A stretch of DNA of 64,000 nucleotides, from contig OZ024824.1 in the NCBI GenBank assembly GCA_964016985.1, forward strand, positions 47,698,520 to 47,762,519. Direction: 5' to 3'. Below are positions 24,933 to 34,850 of this stretch, one piece after another; positions within the stretch are counted from its first letter, which is position 1; the number at the start of each line of letters is the position of its first letter. The stretch is from Anodontia alba. Lineage: Eukaryota > Mollusca > Bivalvia > Lucinida > Lucinidae. Under the pieces are notes generated by a model. It saw nothing but the letters and a program-made list of their open reading frames with translations. It made no database searches and was not told the origin of the DNA. The translations under genes and the position numbers were made by a program.

Positions 24933-26496
24933 GAGCCACAATCACAGACCAAAGTCTACCAATGACACCAAGAGCCACAATCACAGACCAAAGTCTACCA
25001 ATGACACCAAGAGCCACAATCACAGACCAGAGTCTACCAATGATACCAAGAGCCACAATCACAGACCAAAGTCTACCAATGACACCAAGAGCCACAATCT
25101 CAGACCAAAGTCTACCAATGACAATAAGAGACACAATCACAGACCAAAGTCTACCAATGACAATAAGAGACACAATCACAGACCAAAGTCTACCAATGAC
25201 ACCAAGAGCCTCAATCACAGACCAAAGTCAACCAATGACACCAAGAGCCACAATCACAGACCAAAGTCTACCAATGACACCAAGAGCCACAATCACAGAC
25301 CAAAGTCTACCAATGACACCAAGAGCCACAATCACAGACCAAAGTCTACCAATGACACCAAGAGCCACAATCACAGACCAAAGTCTACCAATGATACCAA
25401 GAGCCACAATCACAGACCAAAGTCAACCAATGACACCAAGAGCCACAATCACAGACCAAAGTCTACCAATGACACCATGAGCCACAATCACAGACCAAAG
25501 TCTACCAATGACACCAAGAGCCACAATCACAGACCAAAGTCTACCAATGATACCAAGAGCCACAATCACAGACCAAAATCAACCAATGACACCAAGAGCC
25601 ACAATCACAGACCAAAGTCTGCCAATGACAATAAGAGACACAATCACAGACCAAAGTCTACCAATGACACCAAGAGCCACAATCACAGACCAAAGTCTAC
25701 CAATGATACCAAGAGCCACAATCACAGACCAAAGTCTACCAATGACACCAAGAGCCACAATCACAGACCAAAGTCTACCAATGACACCAAGAGCCACAAT
25801 CACAGACCAAAGTCAACCAATGACACCAAGAGCCACAATCACAGACCAAAGTCTACCAATGACACCAAGAGCCACAATCACAGACCAAAGTCTACCAATG
25901 ATACCAAGAGCCACAATCACAGACCAAAGTCAACCAATGACACCAAGAGCCACAATCACAAACCAAAGTCTACCAATGACACCAAGAGCCACAATCACAG
26001 ACCAAAGTCTACCAATGACACCAAGAGCCACAATCACAGACCAAAGTCTACCAATGACACCAAGAGCCACAATCACAGACCAAAGTCTACCAATGATACC
26101 AAGAGCCACAATCACAGACCAAAGTCTACCAATGACACCAAGAGCCACAATCACAGACGAAAGTCTACCAATGACAATAAGAGACACAATCACAGACCAA
26201 AGTCTACCAATGACACCAAGAGCCACAATCACGGACGAAAGTCTACCAATGATACCAAGAGCCACAATCACAGACCAAAGTCTACCAATGACACCAAGAG
26301 CCACAATCACAGACCAAAGTCAACCAATGACACCAAGAGCCACAATCACAGACCAAAGTCTACCAATGACAATAAGAGACACAATCACAGACCAAAGTCT
26401 ACCAATGACACCAAGAGCCACAATCACAGACCAAAGTCCACCAATGACACCAAGAGCCACAATATCAGACCAAGTCTACCAATGACACCAAGAGGA
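24933..26496 (+). repeat. 39-bp minisatellite, about 40 units
   Basis: Unit GCCACAATCACAGACCAAAG plus 19 more bases ending ACACCAAGA, repeated about 40 times with few variants (gacacc/gatacc/gacaat; tct/tca/tcc). Because 39 is divisible by three and the unit lacks stops, several frames stay open on both strands. The longest repeats SHNHRPKSTNDTK for 529 codons, and another frame repeats ATITDQSLPMTPR. There is no start context, codon preference or flanking exon signal, so I treat it as non-coding. Its unit has the same length as, and 29 of 39 bases in common with, a stretch of the LINE 5' region. Confidence 0.92.
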
Positions 26497-26532
26497 AGAG
26501 TAAACAAACTACAATGAACAGCATACACGTTA

Positions 26533-26810
26533 CCATCACGAAAACATACCTATAGAATTTCGACCCCCATAAACCCCACTTTTATATAGTAAAACTGGGG
26601 TTTACAGGGGTCGACATTATTTTTCTTATTTCTGTTCAAAAATACAGATTGTGGGTACTCGTTAGAACCGCCTCGCCGAGGCGGTTCTAACGAGTACCCA
26701 CAATCTATGTTTTGAGAAGAAATATGAAAAAATATCAGATTTTTTATCTAAAAACTTTCAGTTTTTGGTGGTGAAATTTTCAATATATTTGAATAGGCGT
26801 GTTTTCGTAA
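26533..26810 (-). repeat. MITE-like element with near-perfect 59-bp central palindrome
   Basis: The same family as 21596-21835, in opposite orientation. The centre at about 26646-26704 has two 29-bp arms (GATTGTGGGTACTCGTTAGA, then ACCGCCTCG) around a single C and should extrude as a cruciform. Flanks are 'ccccacttttatatagtaaa' on one side and 'tgaataggcgtgttttcgta' on the other. No coding capacity. Confidence 0.75.
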
Positions 26811-26859
26811 ATGCAAATCAACAAAACCAAAGCAACCAGTTCCATCTTCCCCCACGATG

Positions 26860-27195
26860 TCAGACAGGACCCAACAAACATAACAGTAAGACAACAAACC
26901 TGATAAAAAATATAGATTGAACTTCGGTGAAGTTGATGGCGCACCTGCCCCCACCCCCTCCAAAAGAAAGTAATGCACATCCTCATACCGTGAAGAAAAC
27001 ACATGCAAAGTTTCAAATTGATCGGTACAAACTGTAAGAGGAGTTGCGCTCACAAGACACCAAGGGTAAATGTTAACAGAAGGACGAACGGACGACGAAT
27101 GGACGGACGAACGGACGAAAACTTGCACGCCTAAGTCGCCCATGCTAAAGCAGGTGCAATAAAAATCGACGAAAAAGGTCCCGCAGCGAGCAGCC
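26860..27195. repeat. Dispersed repeat with 'ggacggacgaacggacga' tail
   Basis: The phrases 'tttcaaattgatcggtacaa', 'gcgctcacaagacaccaag' and a GGACGAACGGACGAC-type run (27060-27120) are those of widely scattered repeats. The minus strand keeps 149 codons open at 26748-27197, but the frame crosses the MITE boundary, so it is not a gene. Confidence 0.5.
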
Positions 27196-27865
27196 ACAAA
27201 GCCTCATAATGAATTAACAACACTAAATCTACCACATTAAGATGGGCAGTACTACAAACTGCCACCAAACTTCTTCCCTAGGTTCAAGTGTTGTAAAAAA
27301 TACACACTAATTGTTCGGGTCGTACAGAGGCTTCCAATGTTAATCATCACAAGAGGGATTCGATCCGCAAAGTTCAACGTAAAATTCGAGATCTTCATCT
27401 TGGTATGCAGTAAGGTCTGCTAACAGTAGGTCTGTTTCTTGGAATACAAGATGGTCTGCTAACACTCGGCCTTAATTTATTATACGTGAGCCGATCTCTT
27501 GGTAATGACGGCGGTCTTCTGGGTGTGATCTCATTTTCAAACGTAACAGTTCGTCTGTTGAAATCGTTTCTTCTTATTTGAGACTGGGAAGACGAGCGAG
27601 ACTGATTTCTGGAGACTTCTGACGACTTTAGAACGTCTCCTTCTTCAACTGTAATGCCGACCTAGGAAAATACAACATACAGGTGACACCATCTAAATAC
27701 ATCAAAAGCCCAGCTACTCATCGAAGCTTTCACTGTTCATTCTGGCCAGGGCTTTTGCTTTGTATGTATATTAGAGTATATACGAGTAAGTGTGTATACA
27801 ATATACATTTCACTGCGATGTCGCTGTTTAATGTTAAAACAACAACAACAACAACAAAAAACCCT
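27196..27865. other. No gene recognised
   Basis: Short A+T-rich sequence with an (AAC)n run at 27838-27857. Near 27410-27520 'aaggtctgctaaca' is repeated two or three times in diverged form. Confidence 0.4.
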
Positions 27866-28100
27866 TGCCTGCCACCTGAAAAGAGGTCTACTCTACATAA
27901 AAAAGAAAATAATTCATTCCCAAAGAGAGCTTTTCTTGCAGAGTAGAGTATTTTTTTTCTAAAAGAAGCATATTATGTCATTGTAGAGTAGATCCCTTTT
28001 CAGAAGGAAACTGGTGCGCATAACCTCAAAGCGATATCAAAGAGTATGTCCCTTGTATAAATGACGGAAAATCTCTCAGGTGTATCCAGTCTCCTAAAAC
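27866..28100. repeat. Foldback MITE family, copy A
   Basis: Inverted arms 'ctgaaaagaggtctactcta' (27878) and 'tagagtagatcccttttcag' (27982) enclose an AT-rich loop. The right flank ends in 'ttgtataaatgacggaaaat' then 'gtgtatccag', shared with copies at 29390-29510, 29625-29850 and 34480-34690. Non-coding. Confidence 0.7.
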
Positions 28101-28490
28101 TCCGGTTACACAGACATTGCAAGTGCGATGCGACCAGTTTGCGACCAAAAAATTTGTCACTCGCCGATCAGTCGTAGAGGTCTCAGCAAGGTCGCAAAGC
28201 AGTCGCAGCAAAGTCGCAGAGCAGTCGCAGATCTATTTGAGTCGCCGATCGCGATCGTCTTTTTGGCATTCCCAAAATACGCGCTGCGATTGGCTTAGTC
28301 TAGCAGAGGTCGGCAATCAGTCGGCGATCAGTCGCAGATCATTTACTTTTACGACCTTGATGCGACCAGTCTGCGATTGATCGGCGACCGAACGGCGCTA
28401 TATCGGTAACCAGTCGCCGACTAGTCTCTAATCGATCGGCAATTCGTCGGTAACTGAGCGGCGACTAGTCGGCGATGCCGATCATTTTCA
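28101..28490. repeat. Degenerate GTCGC/GTCGGCGA-rich repeat
   Basis: More than fifteen occurrences of cagtcgcag, gtcggcgat or gatcggcga-type words in about 350 bp, in both orientations. There is no clear unit length. It resembles the subterminal word clusters of some DNA transposons, but no terminus was found. Confidence 0.5.
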
Positions 28491-28960
28491 GGCGTATAAT
28501 GACCGCTTGCCGTTTCAGCGTTTATTTAAAGGTCTGGCAATGGATCACCTAGTCATTTCTCATAGTCCCTTAACTGTAGTCCTCTCGCGATCCAATGTTT
28601 TAACCAGTACAATCTTCGTCTCCGTCGTTTCTGCCGCCTGTAAACCATCATGACCACAACCACAACAGTTGACACTCATTATCTCAAACTCTGATATCTC
28701 AAACTCAGCACTGCTAAAGTCAAACTTCATTAACAGTAGAATTGTTTAGTTTGCAATATGAATGTTACATTTCAACTCTTTACATCTCAAACTACTATTA
28801 TCTCAAACCAAAAATTCTGGTTCATTGAAGTTTGAGAAAAAGAAAGTTAGTTGATTATAGCGTACAAAAAGGTAAGGTCCAGATTCACAGGCTGGTTTGA
28901 GTACTGTCTATCTTAAGGGACTGAATACACCTGGTAGAATTTCACCATTGAAAAAAATAC
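28491..28960. other. No gene; 'atctcaaact' words near 28680-28830
   Basis: Repeated 'tatctcaaact' words and 'gttcattgaagtttgag' suggest a fragment of a pogo-type MITE like the complete one at 33598-33981. Boundaries cannot be set. Confidence 0.35.
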
Positions 28961-28964
28961 AGGA

Positions 28965-29095
28965 ATCCATCAAGAGTGTCCATGCAGGATAGGGAAATCT
29001 CACCCTCGGGCAACCCTCGTTCCTGGTTGAAATTCCAACCCGAGGGTGAGATTTCCTTATTCTGTATGGACTGGCTCATGATGGATTCTTTTTCT
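28965..29095. repeat. Inverted repeat, ~45 bp arms
   Basis: Left 'gaatccatcaagagtgtcca' with 'ggaaatctcaccctcggg' and right 'cccgagggtgagatttcc' with 'tggctcatgatggattct' are reverse complements with a few mismatches. The spacer is about 25 bp. Confidence 0.75.
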
Positions 29096-29384
29096 CCCAA
29101 CTTTAAGTGGATTGTTCCTAGAACCGGCATGGTCATGTGAGATAGAAGTTTCTCACATGGGCAAAAAAATCTATCTCGTATAGGCAAAGGTGGGAGAAAA
29201 GAGTTCTCTCATAAGAGGTGCAATTTTTTTCCTGTTAGAATAGATCCCGTTTCAGAAGGAAGTAAAAATAATTTTGACAAGAGTTGCCTCCCCTAAAGTG
29301 CACCTACTGCTACGTATTAGTCGCATGTCTAAAATAGCGTACATCCAGATCGCCGGGTTCATTTAAGAATAAGAATCTGTGTTT

Positions 29385-29850
29385 CTTCCCTTTTAGAGAA
29401 GATCCTTTTTCTGAAGGGTCTTGACGTAAAGGAAAACAAACAGAAAGCAACAGAAAACTGTCTCCCTTCTGGAAAATGGCAGAATACTATCACATCTATC
29501 TAGTCACCTTAAGCACGAGGGCCTGTACAGTACTGAGACACAAAGTTAATATCGGATTATTATGATTAACTGATTGTAGTTTAAGGATAGGTGATACACT
29601 TTCAGGGGGGAGGTAAATCTTTCAATATGGTTATTGTCTCCTTCTGAAAAGGGATCTGCTCTAAAAGGAAAGAGTTAGTACCCCGTGGTAGCGAATCCTC
29701 TCCTTTAGAGTAGACCCCTTTTTCAGAAGGTGATTGATGTGCAGGAACGCAGTCACAACCACCCCCCCAACCCCACCCCCCCCAAAAAAAAAAAACCTTG
29801 TACAAAATGGCGGAAAATATACCAAGTGTATCCAGTTTTCTTAAAAGGAA
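29385..29850. repeat. Foldback MITE family, copies B and C
   Basis: Copy B (29385-29510) has 'tagagaagatcctttttctg', 'aggaaaacaaacag' and 'ctggaaaatggcagaat'. Copy C (29625-29850) has arms 'cttctgaaaagggatctgct' and 'agagtagacccctttttcag' around a ~35 bp loop, then 'aaaatggcggaaaatatacc'. Copy C also holds an A- and C-rich run (29758-29800). Confidence 0.7.
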
Positions 29851-29880
29851 AACAAAGGCTGAAAGAAATACATGTGATAG

Positions 29881-31743
29881 GAGCCCAGATAGCATGACAA
29901 CGTTGGCCCAACATTGGCATTGAGTTGTATCGTTGGCTGAGGTTTATCCATTGGCTGTCAAATGCTGGACCAAAGTTGGGCCAAGCATGATATCAATATA
30001 AAAATTATTTTAAAGTCTGCGAAATAATGTCATAGTTGGCACAATAACGGGCCAAAGTTATGCAAAATACTGGAAATAAACAGTTTTATTTGATATGTGG
30101 TGTAAGGTTAACCAAAAGTTACCAAAAAATATGCAAATCATGCACTCCTTTGTATAATGTTGGGCCTACATTGGGCCAACGTCAGCCATTTGTTTATTGT
30201 TGATTCTGCTAAAGTAACAAAATTGTCCAAATTGTAATTTCATATATCAACCGGTATGCATATTTTTGACTTTCATGTTTTAAATCAAATTAACTTGGTA
30301 GTGTGGATCAATAACTAAGGCTGTAAATAGAGTTTAACGTTGGATCCACTTTTTGCCAACGTTTACCCAACATACCCCGAACAGTAGGATTATATAGAGG
30401 ATTTTATATAAATGCTCATGTATTATTAAATTTATTAAATCCGTTGGAGAAAAGAATAAGATGTATATATTTGTATCATATATAAATTGCAGGTCAGTTA
30501 ATACAAGATACCAATTTAATTAGCATACTAATGTAGCATGTGCTGTTGCATAAAGCACAAACACAGCATGCAGTAATATTTATTACTGGCTTCCTGGTCC
30601 AGCGTCACGGTGACCAATAAAACTTGCTATATAATTAGTAATCCAATACCTTGGTGTAATCTTGTTCATTACTGTTGCAATCTACCAAAGCTTTTATAAC
30701 ACTTTAGACTACCCAGAAAGCTAGCTTTTATACCATTTGAGTTCTGACTCTCTGAGTGAATGCATCAATTAAGGTCTCAAGATATGGTTTAAAGAAGAAG
30801 GATTTAGATTGTTAACCATGTGAGTATATTCGTTGTGATTTAAAGAAGAAAAATTGAGATTTTTAAACATGTGAGTATAATTATATTATATATTCGACTC
30901 TAATTTAGGCAAAAATAATGAACTGCATGCGGCGGATATGAAAGCCTCTTATCTGACTGTGCAGTTGTGCAAGCTGATCTGAGTCTTTGTTGGATGCTCA
31001 TGAGACATTGTAGGCTTTGCTGTGCTCTGGCTCATTTGTGATTTTGACATTCTTACAGCACAAACATTGTTATACTAGAATTATGGGTCCACGCTCACGG
31101 AAAACAAGGTAGACGCTGATCAGACTCGTCCTAGAGGACTCAGGAGAGAAACAAGCTATGTCAGTTTGTAAAAAGTGGTATTGTAAAACCACCTTTTTTT
31201 AGTGAAATACTGTTTTACATTCATAAAAATATAGTACTGCACCTGCTGTAAGAATGTCAAAATCATAAATGAGCAAGAGCAAATAAAAATATTGTACAGT
31301 GCTGTAAGAATGTCAAACTCACAAGAGCATAGCAAAACCTACAATGTCACATGTGCACCCAGCAAAGACTCAGATCAGCATAACTACACAGTAAAAAGAG
31401 GTTTTCATATCCGCCTCGTGCAGTTCATAATTGCTGTCTAAATCAGAAACGAATATATAATATAATCATATTCGCATGTGGACTTGCTGTCGGATCAGCC
31501 CCTTTTCACTAACAAAAAATCGGTTGGCATCATACATAATTTCTACGTTTGCCCAACGTTAAAATTGTGCAGGAAAACGTTGTAATTAACACTGACATAC
31601 GTTGGCCCAACGTAATGCCTCACATTGGCCAACGATGGCCCAACGAGCAGATTTACGTTGGGCCAACGTCGAATGTCTACGTTGGGCCAATGAAATGGAT
31701 AGCCATTATTCAACGTTGGCCCAACGTTAGCATGCCGTCTGGG
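29881..31743. mobile_element. 1.86 kb non-coding TIR element with CGTTGGGCCAACG word clusters
   Basis: The left end GCCCAGATAGCATGACAACG and the right end (complement reading CCCAGACGGCATGCTAACG) form imperfect TIRs. Inside the ends the palindromic word CGTTGG(G/C)CCAACG is repeated: at least six times in 31545-31735 and several diverged times in 29899-30370. No transposase frame exists. A separate foldback (30865-31490) sits inside. Clusters of one subterminal word near both ends are typical of transposase binding sites in DNA transposons. The superfamily cannot be named from sequence alone. Confidence 0.65.
30865..31490. repeat. Foldback element with ~205 bp arms, nested
   Basis: Arms 30867-31070 and 31290-31490 are reverse complements at high identity. 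Landmarks are 'gaactgcatgcggcggatat', 'gctgatctgagtctttg', 'acattgtaggctttgct' and 'tttgacattcttacagcac'. The ~220 bp centre carries a third copy of the inner 50 bp (31250-31290), and the loop has 'gtccacgctcacgg'. No coding. Confidence 0.8.
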
Positions 31744-31914
31744 AGAGAGCTTGCAAAGTCATGTATTTTAATGCAAACTTGATCGAAATCGAATACAATT
31801 AAGGATGTTGATGAAGTTTAAAGATTTCTAATCTTTTGTTAATTGCGTCAACTTTTTGAATATTTAATGAGATTTTTAATATATCAAAATATTGAATAAA
31901 ATCTCTTTTTTTTC

Positions 31915-31972
31915 TGACAGAAAAAGAGGGGGCGGGGGAGGGTGGGGTGGGGGGTGGGGGGTGGGGGGAGGT
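31915..31972 (+). other. G-rich tract able to form G-quadruplexes
   Basis: About 55 bp with many GGGG and GGGGG runs ('ggggtggggggtggggggtg'). Its complement gives a proline-rich open frame that is an artefact. Confidence 0.7.
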
Positions 31973-33595
31973 TTCAAGCAAAATTAATAAACATCTAGAG
32001 AAGTAACTACATGCACAAATATTGAGCTAAAATTTGCAAATATTATTTATTTAGGTTTTGCATATTTAATTAGGGCTTTATGAAGTCAAAAAGCTTCATT
32101 AGATATTCAAAATGGCGGTGCCTATAAAAACAATTTTGACATCTTGAAAGCGCAATAGTAACTTTTTTCATCCGACTTTGATCAAACCTGCATTAAATGC
32201 ATGGTTTATCAAGATCTTTTATTTTAGATAACTTCTTCATCAACAACCTTATAAACACTCCACACAGCCAGTGAGTTGGTCGTTGAACAAAACGAAATTA
32301 ATCTTTGTGTAATAAGCAAACGTTCAGGTAAAATGACCTTAAAGCATTAGACACATATGCTTTTAAGTAGTATGTGTGGTTGGAACTATCATAATAACCG
32401 TAAGAATTTGCACAAACACGTCTCAACAAACATTGTAGACCCAGCTCAGACGCCACAGAACATGATCTACGCTGTGTGCTACTCACGCAGTAGTTTGTCC
32501 GACATATCAACAGGTAGTAAAATGGACCGTTTTAAATTTTTGAATAAATATGTCAGTGCGCTCAGGTGTGCCAATATTTTGAATAAATAAGGGGAAAAAA
32601 GAAGAAAATTATGACTTAAAATAAAATAAGATGAATGAGCAATGTTCTGCAATTATTTCTGGTAATACACAATTCCAAATAGAGTCAGCAATGACGTGTC
32701 TTAAGTATTCCAATAATATGAAAAAAGGCTTAGCCTAAATGCAAGCACAGCACAGACCTGTCTGTAGTCTCTTCAAAAGTCCTTCACAGTGCCATTAAAG
32801 AATGAGTATCAGTATATAAAAATATTATGTAAATCAATAATAAATGATAAAAATAATCAGCAAAATGTCTTCGTGACACTTATTGACACTCGTTTTGTCA
32901 CTTCGTGACGCTTATTAGTGTGACCCATAATCAAGTCCTCCAACTTCCGGGAAGAAAAAACGGAAGAAAATTGGTCAGAGCGATTACTGCTGAAAGTATA
33001 TATCGTTGTGTGTTACTTTTCCTTGATCATACTCTCTACCGCAGAGCTCACTTCGTTCGCGATACGCTTCGCGCGTCGCGAGCTGTGCTCGCTATTATAA
33101 TAATAAATATTAAAAGAAATTTTCTTCTCTGAACCTATACAAGATGTAGTCTGTCATCTCTTACCAATTATTACCATGCCAATCGTCAACTGAGAACTCT
33201 TTTTGGAAAGCTAATATTTGAAAAAAGCACGTGATTTGGTCACCGTTTTCCTTGTTATGGATGAAGGGGAATAGATACGATTAAGTAGAGGCAACTTTGT
33301 CTAAATTGTTTTCGCCTGCCTACCCAAAAAGGGTAGAAGCTTAATAGAACATTTAAGAACAGACGAAACTTGGTGTTAAAAAAAAACAACAAAAAACAAA
33401 AAAAAAAAAAACAAAACCAAAAACAAAAAAAAAAAAACAAAAAAAACCAAAAAAACAGTGTTTCCAGTCCCTTTAATCGGTAGTTTGACACCCAACCATC
33501 ATGAGCGGAACGTGAGATAATGTATATGTGGACATGTGCACCCAGAGGATAAAACTCAGATCAGCCTGCGCATCCGCAAGAAATCATTATACATA
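31973..33595. other. No gene; dispersed-repeat copy and A-rich tract
   Basis: 32400-32530 is a third copy of the repeat seen at 20360 and 22080 ('ctcagacgccacagaacatg', 'caacaggtagtaaaatgga'). 33368-33460 is an A-rich tract with interspersed C. 33035-33100 contains 'cgcgatacgcttcgcgcgtc', a small palindrome-rich patch. No exon of the mucin gene was recognised here, although its tail exons should lie in this direction. Confidence 0.45.
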
Positions 33596-33597
33596 TA

Positions 33598-33981
33598 CAG
33601 TAAAAGCTCAATGGCTCGAAAACGGGTAGCTCAGTTACCGTGGATGGTTTGAACTTTTTTTTGAGTCCCTAGGATTTTTTCTGATAGCTCAAGTAAACAT
33701 TTAAGGATATTTTAGGGCATTTTCTTATTTTATCACGAAAATGTATGTTGGGTGCACTCATTAGAATCGCCTAATCGTGACGATTCTAATGAGTACTCTC
33801 AACATATTATTTTATAGAAAATGGAAAATGAAAAAAAAGAACAAAACAAAAAAACATTCCTTAATTATCCCCATTTGTATCCTGACGTGGTGCTATGATT
33901 AACCCTCAGTGGCTCAAACTACCCATGTCTAGTACAAATTTCTATGGTACCAAAGTTGTTCCAGCCATTGAAGTTCGACTG
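33598..33981. mobile_element. pogo/Tigger-type MITE with TA duplication
   Basis: The left end CAGTAAAAGCTCAATGGCTC and the right end (complement reading CAGTCGAACTTCAATGGCT) form TIRs, each flanked by TA (33596-33597 and 33982-33983). It is 384 bp and non-coding. The centre (about 33735-33830) holds an imperfect palindrome, 'gcactcattagaatcg' / 'cgattctaatgagtac', related to the core of the MITE at 26646-26704, so one small element seems nested in another. It lies downstream of the mucin TM exon, probably in an intron. Confidence 0.65.
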
Positions 33982-34054
33982 TATAAAAACGTTTATACTG
34001 TTGTGTCTCATTTTTGTTTTCAAAATCTCAGTAAAAACTATTTAGCCTACATAC

Positions 34055-34158
34055 CCTTGAACCTGTTTTATTCCTCATGCACCAGTAGATAAACCCTGCT
34101 ACAGCTAGTAAACAAGCTAAGACTGCGCATCCAATACCAACTGCAATCAGTGCTGTTT
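34055..34158 (-). CDS. Transmembrane exon of the mucin-like gene
   Basis: A minus-strand acceptor (pyrimidine-rich sequence ending TTGCAG, AG at 34160-34159) opens an exon in phase 1. Joined to the G left by the big exon it gives Glu, then TALIAVGIGCAVLACLLAVA and GFIYW: a single hydrophobic helix of about 23 residues. CMRNKTG follows, a typical basic stop-transfer edge. Two donors are possible: GTATGT after 34055 (phase 0) or GTTCAA after 34063. The exact frame match with the 6.8 kb exon across a ~690 bp intron is strong evidence that they belong together. The cytoplasmic tail exon was not found. Confidence 0.75.
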
Positions 34159-34479
34159 CTGCAAGCAACATAGAAAGAAAAGAATAACACACAGCATGCT
34201 GAGTAAAAGTTTCAATAAACGACGTTTTGATTTGTTTTGTTATTCCGAGACAGTAGAGCTTGACAGTTCATGCAAATTTTCTCTTAAACCATGTATTAGT
34301 TCCCGTGATGTGAATAAACATCTATATGTGAGAATTGTAAAAGATAATCAAATTAACTAAATAATATTACATATCATGCGAATTGTAAGTAAAATGCCAT
34401 GATGCCATAGACAGACAGCGAAAGCATATCCGAGGAACTTTCGCTATTGATAAAAGAGAATTGATACCTTTTAAGGGCG

Positions 34480-34690
34480 GCAACTCTGTCAAATTGTTTT
34501 TCTTCCTTCTTAAAAGGGAGGGGCCTACTCTAAAAGAAACGAATTTGCTCCCTCCTGGGAGAAAATTCCTTCCTTTTAAAGTACACCTCCTTTTTAGTAG
34601 GGGCTTAGTGAGCAGGAAGGCAAACAGGGAAAAAGTTGTCTCCCTTTTAACAAAATGGCGGAACTTTATCAAGTCCCATTAATATATTCT
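34480..34690. repeat. Foldback MITE family, copy D, inside the mucin intron
   Basis: 'cttcttaaaagggaggggcc' and 'cctttttagtaggggctta' with 'aaaatggcggaactttatca' match copies A to C. It lies wholly within the 34159-34850 intron and does not touch either splice site. Confidence 0.6.
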
Positions 34691-34850
34691 ATAATATCCA
34701 ACGTTCACTTAAGCTAAAATGAAAGCCCGGATCAGATTGCCTGGATGCAGTCTCGCGTTGGGCATGGTATACTTTGTTTTATAAGTTATTCACATTTACC
34801 GGTCTTTCAAACATTGGCAAATATTCAAACTTTTTATAATAAAAAGTCAC

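Noticed and set aside
24933..26496. Regular short repeats suggesting a CRISPR array
   Set aside because: Units are directly contiguous with no unique spacers, there are no cas genes, and the DNA is clearly eukaryotic.
24928..26517. 529-codon frame of 13-residue repeats (SHNHRPKSTNDTK)
   Set aside because: A 39-bp unit without stops leaves several frames open on both strands. There is no start or splice context, and its similarity to LINE 5' sequence explains its origin.
26748..27197. 149-codon minus-strand frame
   Set aside because: It crosses from a dispersed repeat into a MITE and contains words that recur in non-coding repeats.
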